Positions 6,857 to 14,547 of a stretch of 45,477 nt of DNA are shown one piece after another. The first letter of the stretch is position 1. Every line of letters begins with the position of its first letter. A model generated the notes under the pieces. It was not told the DNA's origin. It was given only the letters and a program-made list of their open reading frames with translations, and did no database searches. Origin of the DNA: Anaerolineae bacterium UTCFX2 (GTDB lineage Bacteria; Chloroflexota; Anaerolineae; Anaerolineales; UBA4823). The translations under genes were made by a program, and so were the position numbers. The stretch covers positions 1 to 45,477 of the forward strand of contig MWTA01000055.1 in NCBI GenBank assembly GCA_002050125.1. The letters are read 5' to 3'.

Positions 6857-7513
6857 ATGAAACCCAGAATCCTATGGATTGAAGGCAAGCGGGCTGAAAG
6901 CCCGCATTTTGCCCCAGGCTTGCGAAAGAAAGGCTATATCGTTGAGACGGTCGCCACCGGGAACGAAGCGCTTGACAGCGTGAAGGACTTCGACCCCGAC
7001 CTGATCGTGGTCAACGCGGCTTCTCTGCGCACCTCTGGAAAACGAATCGCGCGCGCCTTGCGCACGCAGTCGGAAAGCACACCCATACTGCTGATCCTGG
7101 ATGCTGGGCATAGCGGTATCACTGATCCCAATGCGGACGTCTTGTTGGTGCTGCCCTTCACTTCGCGCAAACTGATCAACCGGATTAAGCCGCTTTTACC
7201 GGGGGATAGCAATCATATCCTCCACAAAGGCGTCATCCGTCTCGACCTGGAACGCAAGCGGGTGCGCTGTCAGGGCCGCGAGGCGACGCTGACTCCCCGG
7301 CTAGCGCAGTTGTTGAAAATGCTGCTGGAGCATTCGGGAGAAGTGATCGAGCGGGATGAGTTATTCCGCCAGATCTGGCATACCGAATATACGCTCGACA
7401 CGCGCACACTGGATGTCCATATCAGTTGGCTGCGCCAGGCGATCGAAGAAGAACCGCGCAAGCCGCGTTTTCTGAAGACCATTCGCGGCGTGGGCTACCG
7501 CCTGGATGCCTGA
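6857..7513 (+). CDS. OmpR-type DNA-binding protein with a degenerate, non-phosphorylatable receiver
   Basis: 219 residues. The N-terminal receiver-like fold (1-115) lacks the chemistry of a response regulator: the acidic pair is replaced by WIEG, the phospho-acceptor position reads DLIVVN with Asn at about 53, and the beta5 segment reads LVLPFTSRK without the usual Lys-Pro. The C-terminal winged helix (about 125-217) is intact, with GEVIERDELFRQIW, the recognition helix region TLDVHISWLRQAI and the end KTIRGVGYRLDA. No kinase gene is adjacent. It therefore probably works as an aspartate-phosphorylation-independent regulator. A GTG at 6794 (GGAG just upstream) would add 21 unconserved residues; the ATG at 6857 starts exactly at the fold and is preferred. 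Confidence 0.85.
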   Translation: MKPRILWIEGKRAESPHFAPGLRKKGYIVETVATGNEALDSVKDFDPDLIVVNAASLRTSGKRIARALRTQSESTPILLILDAGHSGITDPNADVLLVLPFTSRKLINRIKPLLPGDSNHILHKGVIRLDLERKRVRCQGREATLTPRLAQLLKMLLEHSGEVIERDELFRQIWHTEYTLDTRTLDVHISWLRQAIEEEPRKPRFLKTIRGVGYRLDA

Positions 7514-7676
7514 CCTATCGCCGCGATCGTTTGTGTCACAATAGAGGCGGCAGCCCCGCCTTGAATTGCCTGCTCATGCCGCGTCCGACCCTGGCTTGCG
7601 CAGGTTTTTTGTTTATCGCCGCCTCGAAATTCTTGCCGCGCGGCGGCCGCCGCTTTGTTGTACAATACCGGAGCCA

Positions 7677-8432
7677 ATGGCTGGTGAAAAGGTAGATCTC
7701 TTGGGCGTTCAGGTGGATTCGCTCACCCGAGTCGAGATCCTGAAAAGGATCGCCGATGCTGTTCGTCTGGATGAACGCCTGCTGGTCGCACACGCCAATT
7801 TGCGGGGGCTCAATTTGGCGTATGAACAACCCTGGCTGCGCGGTTTTTACCAGCGCGCCCAGATCGTCTACTGCGATGGCATGGGCGTGATGCTTGGAGC
7901 GAGGCTGACGCGCCAGCGTATCCGAGAGCGGTTCACCCTCGCCGATTGGGTCTGGCAGCTCGCCGCGCTGGCGGTCGACTTGCAGGCGCGGCTGTTCTTG
8001 CTCGGCAACCCGCCGGGCGTCGCTCAGGCAGCCGCTCATAATCTGCTTAAGGTGTATCCCGAAATCCAGATTGCGGGCGTGCAGCATGGTTTTTTCACCA
8101 TGCAGGCAGACGGACCTGAGAACCTGGCGGTGATCTCGAGGATCAATGAGTTGAAACCGCACATCCTGCTGGTGGGGTTTGGCATGCCGCTCCAGGAGCG
8201 CTGGCTGGACGAGAATTGGGAGCGGCTGAACGTGAACGTCGCAATCACCTGTGGGGCGCTGTTTGAGTATCTTGCAGGCGACTTGAAGCGCGGCCCGCAG
8301 TGGATGAACGATCACTATCTGGAATGGCTGGCGCGCCTGATCATCTCGCCCGGACGCTACGCCGCCCGCTATCTTTACGACATCCCGGTTTTTTTCTATC
8401 GGACGATGCGCCAGGGGTTCCATGCAAAATAA
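7677..8432 (+). CDS. WecG/TagA/CpsF-family glycosyltransferase (GT26)
   Basis: 252 residues, the usual length. Family signatures run in order: VDSLTRVEILKRIADAV near the start, HANLRGLNLAY, then VYCDGMGVMLGARL with the substrate-binding Asp-Gly pair, LFLLGNPPGV, and VGFGMPLQERWLDEN. Members transfer N-acetylmannosamine(uronate) or a related sugar onto a polyprenyl-linked acceptor at the inner face of the membrane, making teichoic-acid linkage units, ECA or capsule. The acceptor here is unknown. The ATG at 7677 has GGAG six bases upstream. A TACAAT at 7661-7666 could serve as a -10 element giving a very short leader. The methyltransferase gene starts 11 bases before this gene ends. Confidence 0.9.
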   Translation: MAGEKVDLLGVQVDSLTRVEILKRIADAVRLDERLLVAHANLRGLNLAYEQPWLRGFYQRAQIVYCDGMGVMLGARLTRQRIRERFTLADWVWQLAALAVDLQARLFLLGNPPGVAQAAAHNLLKVYPEIQIAGVQHGFFTMQADGPENLAVISRINELKPHILLVGFGMPLQERWLDENWERLNVNVAITCGALFEYLAGDLKRGPQWMNDHYLEWLARLIISPGRYAARYLYDIPVFFYRTMRQGFHAK

Positions 8433-9276
8433 AATCTACTTTGGCGACAATTTACCCATTCTGCGTTCTATGCCGGATGAATCCGTCGATTTGATCTATA
8501 TCGATCCCCCTTTCAATACGGGCAAACGCCAGACCCGCGTTCAGATCCGCACGGTTCAATCAGAGGCAGGCGACCGAACCGGTTTCAGCGGCAGGCGCTA
8601 CCAAACCGTGCGCCTGGGGAAAAAGGGCTACGCCGACCTGTTCGACGATTATCTTCAATTTCTGGAGCCGCGCTTGGTAGAAGCCCACAGAGTCCTGTCG
8701 CCGCGCGGATCGCTGTATTTGCACCTTGATTTTCGTGAAGTGCACTACTGCAAAGTGCTGCTTGACCAGATCTTCGGCAGAGCCAGTTTTCTGAACGAAA
8801 TCATCTGGGCGTATGATTACGGCGGGCGGACCAAAAAGAAATGGCCACCCAAACACGACAACATTCTGCTTTATGCCAAGAACCCCGACGATTACACGTT
8901 CAACGTCAAGGAAATCGATCGCATTCCGTATATGGCGCCGGGGTTGGTCGGGCCCGAGAAAGCCGCACGGGGCAAGCTGCCGACCGACACCTGGTGGCAC
9001 ACGATTGTGCCCACCAACAGCAAAGAGAAAACTGGCTATCCCACCCAAAAACCGCTCGGGATCTTAAACCGCATCATCAGCGCCTCGTCCAACCCGGGCG
9101 ATCTGGTGATGGATTTTTTTGCCGGCAGCGGGACGACCGGGGCGAGCTGCCTGGAATTGGGGCGCCGCTTCATCTTGATCGACGATAACCTGCAGGCGCT
9201 GCAGGTGATGGCAAAGCGCTTTGCCGCAAACCCCGAAATCGAGTGGATCGGCTTTAATCCGGCTGAACCACAATAA
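8422..9276 (+). CDS. Solitary site-specific DNA methyltransferase (beta-type N4/N6)
   Basis: 284 residues. The catalytic motif DPPFNTG (28-34) precedes the SAM-binding motif FAGSGTTG (233-240), the motif order of beta-class amino-methyltransferases, with a target-recognition stretch between. TQKPLGILNRII before the SAM motif is also typical. It should methylate adenine N6 or cytosine N4 in a specific DNA sequence; the site cannot be read from the protein. No restriction endonuclease or specificity gene is nearby, so it may be an epigenetic or orphan enzyme. It overlaps the glycosyltransferase gene by 11 bases, suggesting cotranscription, and is followed by a strong terminator. Confidence 0.92.
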   Translation: MQNKIYFGDNLPILRSMPDESVDLIYIDPPFNTGKRQTRVQIRTVQSEAGDRTGFSGRRYQTVRLGKKGYADLFDDYLQFLEPRLVEAHRVLSPRGSLYLHLDFREVHYCKVLLDQIFGRASFLNEIIWAYDYGGRTKKKWPPKHDNILLYAKNPDDYTFNVKEIDRIPYMAPGLVGPEKAARGKLPTDTWWHTIVPTNSKEKTGYPTQKPLGILNRIISASSNPGDLVMDFFAGSGTTGASCLELGRRFILIDDNLQALQVMAKRFAANPEIEWIGFNPAEPQ

Positions 9277-9311
9277 AAAAGCTGCGGGCGAGCAATTGCC
9301 CGCAGCTTTTT
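9277..9311. terminator. Bidirectional intrinsic terminator
   Basis: A nine-pair stem, GCTGCGGGC (9281-9289) with GCCCGCAGC (9298-9306), is flanked by A residues on the left and T residues on the right. It can end both the methyltransferase transcript (+) and the convergent GTPase transcript (-). Confidence 0.85.
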
Positions 9312-9321
9312 AGCGGCGGCA

Positions 9322-10641
9322 TTATTTACCAAACTTGCGCCGCAAGACGTCCTCCAGTGTTGGCTGACCGATCTCCTGCAGTTCATAGCGTACCCGCTGG
9401 GTCGGCTTATCGATTCTGATCACCCGGCTCAAATCAATGGGGGTGCCGATGATGACCAACTCGGCGTCAGAGGCGTTGACGGTCTGTTCGAGCTCGCGCG
9501 TTTGCGTCTCGCCGTATCCCATCGCTGGCAAAATCTTCCCGGTCGAGGGATATTTTTCGTAAGTGGCTTTGATCGAGCCGACTGCAAAAGGTCGCGGATC
9601 GATGATCTCGGCGGCGCCGAAGCGTTGGGCGGCAACCCAGCCCGCGCCATAAGCCATTTCGCCGTGCGTGAGGGTAGGTCCGTCCTCGATAACCAGCACC
9701 CGCTTGCCCAGGATCGCGGCGGGATCGTCGACGAACAGCGGCGAGGCTGCCTCAATCACCGTAGCAGTTGGGTTGACCCGGCGCAGGTTGTTCCTCACCG
9801 TCAAAACATCATCGGGATTGGCGCTGTCAACCTTGTTGATGACGAACACATCCGCCAGGCGCGCGTTGGTCTCGCCCGGGTGATAGGAAACTTCGTGACC
9901 GGGGCGCAGCGGGTCCGCGACCACGATCTGCAGGTCTGACACGTAGAATGGAAAGTCGTTGTTTCCGCCGTCCCACAGAATGATATCCACTTCTTGTTCA
10001 GCCTGGCGCAGGATGCGCTCGTAATCCACGCCGGCGTACACGATGACCCCCTCCGCGATGTGCGGCTCGTATTCCTCGCGTTCTTCAATTGTACACTCGT
10101 ACTTGTCCAGGTCGCTGAAATTTGAGAAGCGCTGCACGGCTTGCTTCACCAGATCGCCGTACGGCATCGGGTGGCGGATCGCGGCGACCTTAAATCCCAT
10201 GCTGCGCAGGATCTGCGCGACGCGGCGGGTGGTCTGGCTCTTCCCCGAGCCAGTGCGCACTGCGCAAACCGAGACGACCGGACGGGTCGATTTGATCATG
10301 GTATTGGTGGTGCCCATCAGCCGAAAATCGGCTCCCGCGGCTAAAACCTGTGAGGCTTTGTGCATCACATACTCATGCGGAACATCGCTGTAGGCAAACA
10401 CAACCTGCCCCACCTGGTGTTCTTTTATCAGCTTCCCCAGGTCGCTCTCCGCGAAAATCGGGATTCCCTGCGGATAGTGGGGACCAGCCAGCTCAGCCGG
10501 ATAGGTGCGGCCTTCGATATCGGGGATCTGGGTTGCGGTGAAGGCGACCACTTCGTAGCCCGGATTGTTCCGGTAGTAAACGTTGAAATTATGGAAGTCA
10601 CGCCCGGCGGCGCCCATGATAATGGTGCGAATAGGGGTCAT
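9322..10641 (-). CDS. Cyclic 2,3-diphosphoglycerate synthetase-like P-loop protein
   Basis: 439 residues. The N-terminal Rossmann-like part starts IIMGAAGRDFHNFN (7-20), a signature I associate with the cDPG-synthetase family. A P-loop follows near 127-135 (VRTGSGKSQ), then DIILWDGGNNDFPF and a GTPase-like base-recognition motif VINKVD. In methanogenic archaea the enzyme makes the intracellular thermoprotectant cyclic 2,3-diphosphoglycerate; many bacterial homologues have no tested function. The start at 10641 is chosen because GGAGAGGA lies eight bases upstream and the signature follows directly; an upstream ATG (10680) would add 13 unconserved residues. It stands between argS and a convergent terminator. 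Family call is fairly firm, reaction uncertain. Confidence 0.75.
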   Translation of the reverse strand: MTPIRTIIMGAAGRDFHNFNVYYRNNPGYEVVAFTATQIPDIEGRTYPAELAGPHYPQGIPIFAESDLGKLIKEHQVGQVVFAYSDVPHEYVMHKASQVLAAGADFRLMGTTNTMIKSTRPVVSVCAVRTGSGKSQTTRRVAQILRSMGFKVAAIRHPMPYGDLVKQAVQRFSNFSDLDKYECTIEEREEYEPHIAEGVIVYAGVDYERILRQAEQEVDIILWDGGNNDFPFYVSDLQIVVADPLRPGHEVSYHPGETNARLADVFVINKVDSANPDDVLTVRNNLRRVNPTATVIEAASPLFVDDPAAILGKRVLVIEDGPTLTHGEMAYGAGWVAAQRFGAAEIIDPRPFAVGSIKATYEKYPSTGKILPAMGYGETQTRELEQTVNASDAELVIIGTPIDLSRVIRIDKPTQRVRYELQEIGQPTLEDVLRRKFGK

Positions 10642-10700
10642 AAGATCAATCCTCTCCGTAAAAGTAAATAGATTGTTCATTGTGAAACGCTTGTAATCTC

Positions 10701-12515
10701 TTACATCACCTCGGGTGCGGCGATGTCGAGCAAGCGAAGCGCGTTTGCAAGCGTCTGACGGGTTGCTGCCACCAGCGCCAGGCGCGCGCGGCGAACCGGT
10801 TCAGTCTCAGCCTGGAGGACCGGTACCGCATGATAGAAACTGTGAAAGGCGTCTGCCAGATCGTAAGCATAATTCGCCAGCAGCAATGGGCGATATTCAA
10901 TAGCCGCCTGCCGAACGATCTCGGGGAAGCGCGCGATCAACTCAACGAGCTGGATCTCATGGTTGGTGAGCTCATCTGCATATGGCGCAGCCTCCGGCAT
11001 TCCGCCGGCTTTGCGCAGAATGCTGCTGGCGCGCACATGGGCGTTTTGGATGTACGGGCCAGTCCGCCCGTCGAAGGTCAGCGCCGATTCGATATCGAAG
11101 ACAATATCCTTGTTGTTGTCCACCGAGAGCACGGCGTAAACCAGGGCGCCCAAGCCGATTTGGCTGGCGACCTGTTTGCGCTGTTCAACCGCGAGGTCCG
11201 GGTTTTTCTGCTCGATCTCCAGCAGGACGCGGCGCAGCGCCTCGTCATACACATCCTTGAACAATGCCAGGCGTCCCCGCCGCGCAGACATCGCGCCCTC
11301 GGGCAGGCTCACGAAGCCGTAACCCAGGTGATAGCACTTCTCGGCTTGTTTGAAGCCCCACAGTTCCAGGATTTTGAAAGTCTGCTGAAGATACAGGCTC
11401 TGACGCACATCGATCACGTAAATTGACCGGTCAACCCCATATTTCTCGAACTTCTCTTTAGCCAGCGCCAGGTCTTTGGTCAGGTACAGCGTGGTGCCGT
11501 CGCTGCGCAAGATGACGTTTGTGCGGTATTTCTCTTTCTTCAGACCCAATTTTTCGTCGATCCGGACGATCACAGGACCTTCAGGGCGCTCGTCGTCGGC
11601 AATGCCCAACTTGATCAGCTCGTCCACGATCACCTTGGCGGGTTCGTCAACCTCGCTCTCGAAAAACCAGACGTCGATATGGATATCGAGCATTTCCAGG
11701 ATTTCTCTAAGTTCCTTGAGAGACCATTCTCGGGTCATGCGCCACAGCGCGCGCACCTCCGGATCGCCTGCATCCCATTTGAGGTACAGTTCGCGCCGCT
11801 CGGCATCGTAGGCTTCACGCAAGGCTCGTTCCTCGGGGTTTTCATTGTCCTTAGGTTCGAGCAGCCGTGTGGCTTCCACATAGAGTTTCAGCAGCCATTG
11901 CCCGCGCTCATGGACTCCTTGGGGTTCCTGACCGCGATAAAACTTCTGATACGCCCAGACGATTGTGATCACCCCCAGCCCGATGTCCCCCGGGTATGAA
12001 GCTCGAATGGTGGGAAACCCGGCAAACTCAACTATTCTTGACAGGGCTTCACCGAGGATCGCGTTTCGAAAATGACCCATGTGAAAAGAGTGATGGGTGT
12101 TAGGCTGTGCATATTCAACCATCACCCGTTCTGCCTGCGGCTTGCCGCGCCCATAATCCCGTCCTTCAGCAAGCACGGTAGATATCACTCGATTGGTAAA
12201 CGCGGTCGTCAAGTAATACAAATTGAGATAGCCTTTGACGGCTTCCACATGCGAAAAACCCGTGGGGATGCCGATTCGATCGGCTATCTCCAGTGCAATT
12301 TGCTGAGCGCGCTCGGGAACCGGGATGGCTGAAGGGAGCGCGCCATGTCGCGCTTCTAACGCAGCCAGTTGGAAAAATGAGGTCGAGATGCCCCATTCAC
12401 CGGCAAACGGGATCGAAGCCCACTGAACGGCGTCGGGTTCAGGCAAGCCTTTTTCAGCATAATATTTCCGAATAATGGCATCCAGACGGTCGCGTTCTGA
12501 ATTAAACATACTCAT
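10701..12515 (-). CDS. argS: Arginyl-tRNA synthetase
   Basis: About 604 residues, a class I synthetase that charges tRNA-Arg in the cytoplasm. The class I HIGH motif appears as HMGH at 145-148 in the ArgRS context PNTHHSFHMGH. The KMSKS position reads AMSARRG, a relaxed form seen in many ArgRS. The C-terminal anticodon-binding DALR domain ends RLLDIAAPEVM, the expected family ending. Start choice: ATG codons at 12515 and 12509 are two codons apart; AGGA is spaced five bases from the one at 12509, so translation may begin there. A TATAAT lies at 12557-12552 on the same strand, close to the rpsT terminator. Confidence 0.95.
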   Translation of the reverse strand: MSMFNSERDRLDAIIRKYYAEKGLPEPDAVQWASIPFAGEWGISTSFFQLAALEARHGALPSAIPVPERAQQIALEIADRIGIPTGFSHVEAVKGYLNLYYLTTAFTNRVISTVLAEGRDYGRGKPQAERVMVEYAQPNTHHSFHMGHFRNAILGEALSRIVEFAGFPTIRASYPGDIGLGVITIVWAYQKFYRGQEPQGVHERGQWLLKLYVEATRLLEPKDNENPEERALREAYDAERRELYLKWDAGDPEVRALWRMTREWSLKELREILEMLDIHIDVWFFESEVDEPAKVIVDELIKLGIADDERPEGPVIVRIDEKLGLKKEKYRTNVILRSDGTTLYLTKDLALAKEKFEKYGVDRSIYVIDVRQSLYLQQTFKILELWGFKQAEKCYHLGYGFVSLPEGAMSARRGRLALFKDVYDEALRRVLLEIEQKNPDLAVEQRKQVASQIGLGALVYAVLSVDNNKDIVFDIESALTFDGRTGPYIQNAHVRASSILRKAGGMPEAAPYADELTNHEIQLVELIARFPEIVRQAAIEYRPLLLANYAYDLADAFHSFYHAVPVLQAETEPVRRARLALVAATRQTLANALRLLDIAAPEVM

Positions 12516-12580
12516 CCTGAAGGATTTCGAAAGAGTTTCCTAAACGCAAGCATTATACCCGAAGATTAATGATGAACAAC

Positions 12581-12610
12581 AAAAAACGGGAGCGAAGGGT
12601 TGCTCCCGTT
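12581..12610 (-). terminator. Intrinsic terminator of rpsT
   Basis: On the minus strand AACGGGAGC (12610-12602) pairs with GCTCCCGTT (12593-12585), followed by a run of T. It ends the rpsT transcript just before the argS promoter region. Confidence 0.85.
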
Positions 12611-12632
12611 GCACAGTTAGCCAAAAGACATC

Positions 12633-12908
12633 TCAGGCAGATTCTTGGATAGCCTGGTTCAGTTGTTTCATCAGGCGGCTTTTGCGGCGGGCGGCGTTGT
12701 TCTTGTGGATGACGCCTTTTTCCGCGGCTCGATCGAGAGCGCTGATCGCCTGGCGAGTCGCCAGAACTGCCTCCTCGCTGCTTCCTTCATGGATGCTCAG
12801 ACGAGCTTTCTTTACGAATGTGCGAGCGCGCCCCGCATAAACACGGTTTCGAAGCCGGCGCTTTTCGTTCTGCTTATTGCGCTTGATTTGCGATTTGATG
12901 TTTGCCAA
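12633..12908 (-). CDS. rpsT: Ribosomal protein S20 (UUG start)
   Basis: 91 residues, the standard size, highly basic and helical (IKSQIKRNKQNEKRRLRN, later KGVIHKNNAARRKSRLMKQL). S20 binds 16S rRNA in the small subunit. The start codon is TTG, preceded by GGAGG at seven bases; no in-frame ATG or GTG fits the conserved N-terminus MANIKSQIKR. Escherichia coli rpsT also uses UUG, where it is tied to autogenous control. The gene is monocistronic: its own promoter is at 12955-12983 and its own terminator at 12581-12610. Confidence 0.97.
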   Translation of the reverse strand: MANIKSQIKRNKQNEKRRLRNRVYAGRARTFVKKARLSIHEGSSEEAVLATRQAISALDRAAEKGVIHKNNAARRKSRLMKQLNQAIQESA

Positions 12909-12954
12909 CTTAATTCCTCCGAATCAACTACACCTTACACTTTCACGGCTTGTC

Positions 12955-12983
12955 ATTCTACTAGAGGCAGGCGAATTTGTCCA
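12955..12983 (-). promoter_or_regulatory. Promoter of rpsT
   Basis: On the minus strand TGGACA (12983-12978) and TAGAAT (12960-12955) are separated by 17 bases, each one mismatch from consensus. The start would be near 12948, giving a leader of about 40 bases. Confidence 0.65.
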
Positions 12984-13015
12984 GGAAATTTTTGGAGGAA
13001 TTGGCGCATTGGTTC

Positions 13016-14422
13016 TTAGAACGCCCCTTTTCCTTGCAGCACGACCATGACGGTTTTCAGCAAGATCCAAATATCCAGCAGGATGGAGTAATGCTGGATG
13101 TAATACAAGTCATCTTCGGTGTGCAGGTGCATGGGACGGTCGCTTCTCCCGTTGATTTGCCACCAGCCAGTGATGCCCTGCGGAATACTGAAGCGCTGGC
13201 GCTGCCAGGTTTCGTAGCGTTCGACAAGCTGGGGCAACTCGGGGCGAGGACCCACCAGGCTCATATCCCCTTTCAAGACGTTGAACAGTTGCGGCAGTTC
13301 ATCCAGGCTGGTGCGGCGCAGGATCTTTCCGAGGCGGGTAACGCGCGGGTCGGCTGCCCGCTTGTGTATCAACCGCCCCTGTTCGCCCTGATGTTCAAGC
13401 GCTTGCTGCGGCGCTTCCGCCGCGACCCGCATACTGCGAAATTTATACATCTTGAACAGCCGTCCGTTTTCCCCCACCCGGTCCTGGATAAAGAGGACGG
13501 GTCCCGGCGACTCCAATCTGATCGCCAGCGCGATGACCCCCATCGCGGCGAGTGCAAATGGCAGGGTTATTAATGTGACGACCAGATCAAACAGGCGTTT
13601 CAACAAGCGCTGTGCGTCCGAGATCGCCGGAGCGCATAGATCCAGCATAGGGATGCCCGCGAATTCTTCGATTGCGGCTTTATGGAGCGCAAGGCGAAAA
13701 TAGTCCGGAATGAGCCAGACTTTTACCGGCAGGTGGTGCAGTTCGGCGATCAGATCGTTGGTTTTTTGGTACGCCTGCAGGGGCAGGGCGATGACAACAT
13801 CCTGGGGGGAGGATTGCAGGACGACCTTCTGCAGTTCGTCCAGTGTCCCCAGTAAGCCAGCCTGATTTTCCGGAGCTTGATCGTCTAAAAAACCGCGCAC
13901 CGATAGGTTAAGTTGAGGGTTCGCCAGGATCTGCTGCTCGAGTTGGCGGCCGACTTCTCCAGCGCCCAGGATGATGACCCCCCGGCGCGGTTGGGATGCA
14001 CCGGGTCTGAGCCGGCGGGCAAGCCGGTATAACATCCGCCAGGCATTCATGGCGAAAAGTCCGAGGAAGACGAAGGCTGTGAAAAGCAGGCGTGAAACCA
14101 ACCGAAAGGACAGGTAGAGCGTGCCAGCCATTGCCATGGCTGCCAGCAGGGAACCCAGCATCAGGCTGCCAAGCTCGTCCAGCCAATGCAGATTTCGCCT
14201 GCCATCGTAAACCGAGAACAAGATCAGGATCGCGACCCATTCTATGGCAAAGAGCGGGTATGTAGCCCATGGCAGGGCGATATATTGTGGATAGTAGGCT
14301 GCGAAGGGCAAAAAGCTCAGGTATGGGCGGAGATGGGCTGCGCCATAGAGGGCACACCCGATCGCCAAAGCGTCCAGGATCATCGAAAGAAGCGCAAAAT
14401 TAACGGAGAACCGGCGGAACAT
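13016..14422 (-). CDS. Exopolysaccharide polyprenyl glycosylphosphotransferase (WcaJ/WbaP-like)
   Basis: 468 residues. About five N-terminal membrane helices (1-125) lead to a soluble Rossmann-like domain ([15 protein letters not shown] near 150). The C-terminal bacterial sugar-transferase domain (about 270-468) begins with a re-entrant membrane segment ([15 protein letters not shown]). It carries the signatures [23 protein letters not shown] and [10 protein letters not shown]. The family moves a sugar-1-phosphate from UDP-sugar to undecaprenyl phosphate, the first step of surface-glycan assembly. It lies about 4 kb from the glycan cluster at 18163-31334 on the same strand and is the obvious candidate to start that glycan. 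No Shine-Dalgarno is visible; a TATAAT lies 12 bases before the ATG, so the leader would be very short. Confidence 0.92.
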   Translation of the reverse strand: MFRRFSVNFALLSMILDALAIGCALYGAAHLRPYLSFLPFAAYYPQYIALPWATYPLFAIEWVAILILFSVYDGRRNLHWLDELGSLMLGSLLAAMAMAGTLYLSFRLVSRLLFTAFVFLGLFAMNAWRMLYRLARRLRPGASQPRRGVIILGAGEVGRQLEQQILANPQLNLSVRGFLDDQAPENQAGLLGTLDELQKVVLQSSPQDVVIALPLQAYQKTNDLIAELHHLPVKVWLIPDYFRLALHKAAIEEFAGIPMLDLCAPAISDAQRLLKRLFDLVVTLITLPFALAAMGVIALAIRLESPGPVLFIQDRVGENGRLFKMYKFRSMRVAAEAPQQALEHQGEQGRLIHKRAADPRVTRLGKILRRTSLDELPQLFNVLKGDMSLVGPRPELPQLVERYETWQRQRFSIPQGITGWWQINGRSDRPMHLHTEDDLYYIQHYSILLDIWILLKTVMVVLQGKGAF

Positions 14423-14479
14423 AAGCTTACGGGAATTATAATTGCACCTTTTGAAATCTTGGACTGAAATGCAGCGGTT

Positions 14480-14509
14480 TTGAGCGGATAAAAATCGGAA
14501 TGTTATAAT
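14480..14509 (+). promoter_or_regulatory. Promoter of the LuxR-kelch gene
   Basis: TTGAGC (14480-14485) and an extended TGTTATAAT (-10 at 14504-14509) are 18 bases apart. Transcription would begin near 14516, downstream of the alternative TTG start at 14512, which argues for the ATG at 14548. Confidence 0.6.
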
Positions 14510-14547
14510 ACTTGAAATCGGCGCTGTACGAAAATGGTTCGGTGAAG

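Noticed and set aside
7590..7615. Terminator after the degenerate-receiver gene
   Set aside because: Only a four-pair stem (CCTG/CAGG) precedes the T run, too weak to call.
7536..8423. Minus-strand open frame (295 codons)
   Set aside because: It is antisense to the WecG/TagA-type glycosyltransferase and has no recognisable domain.
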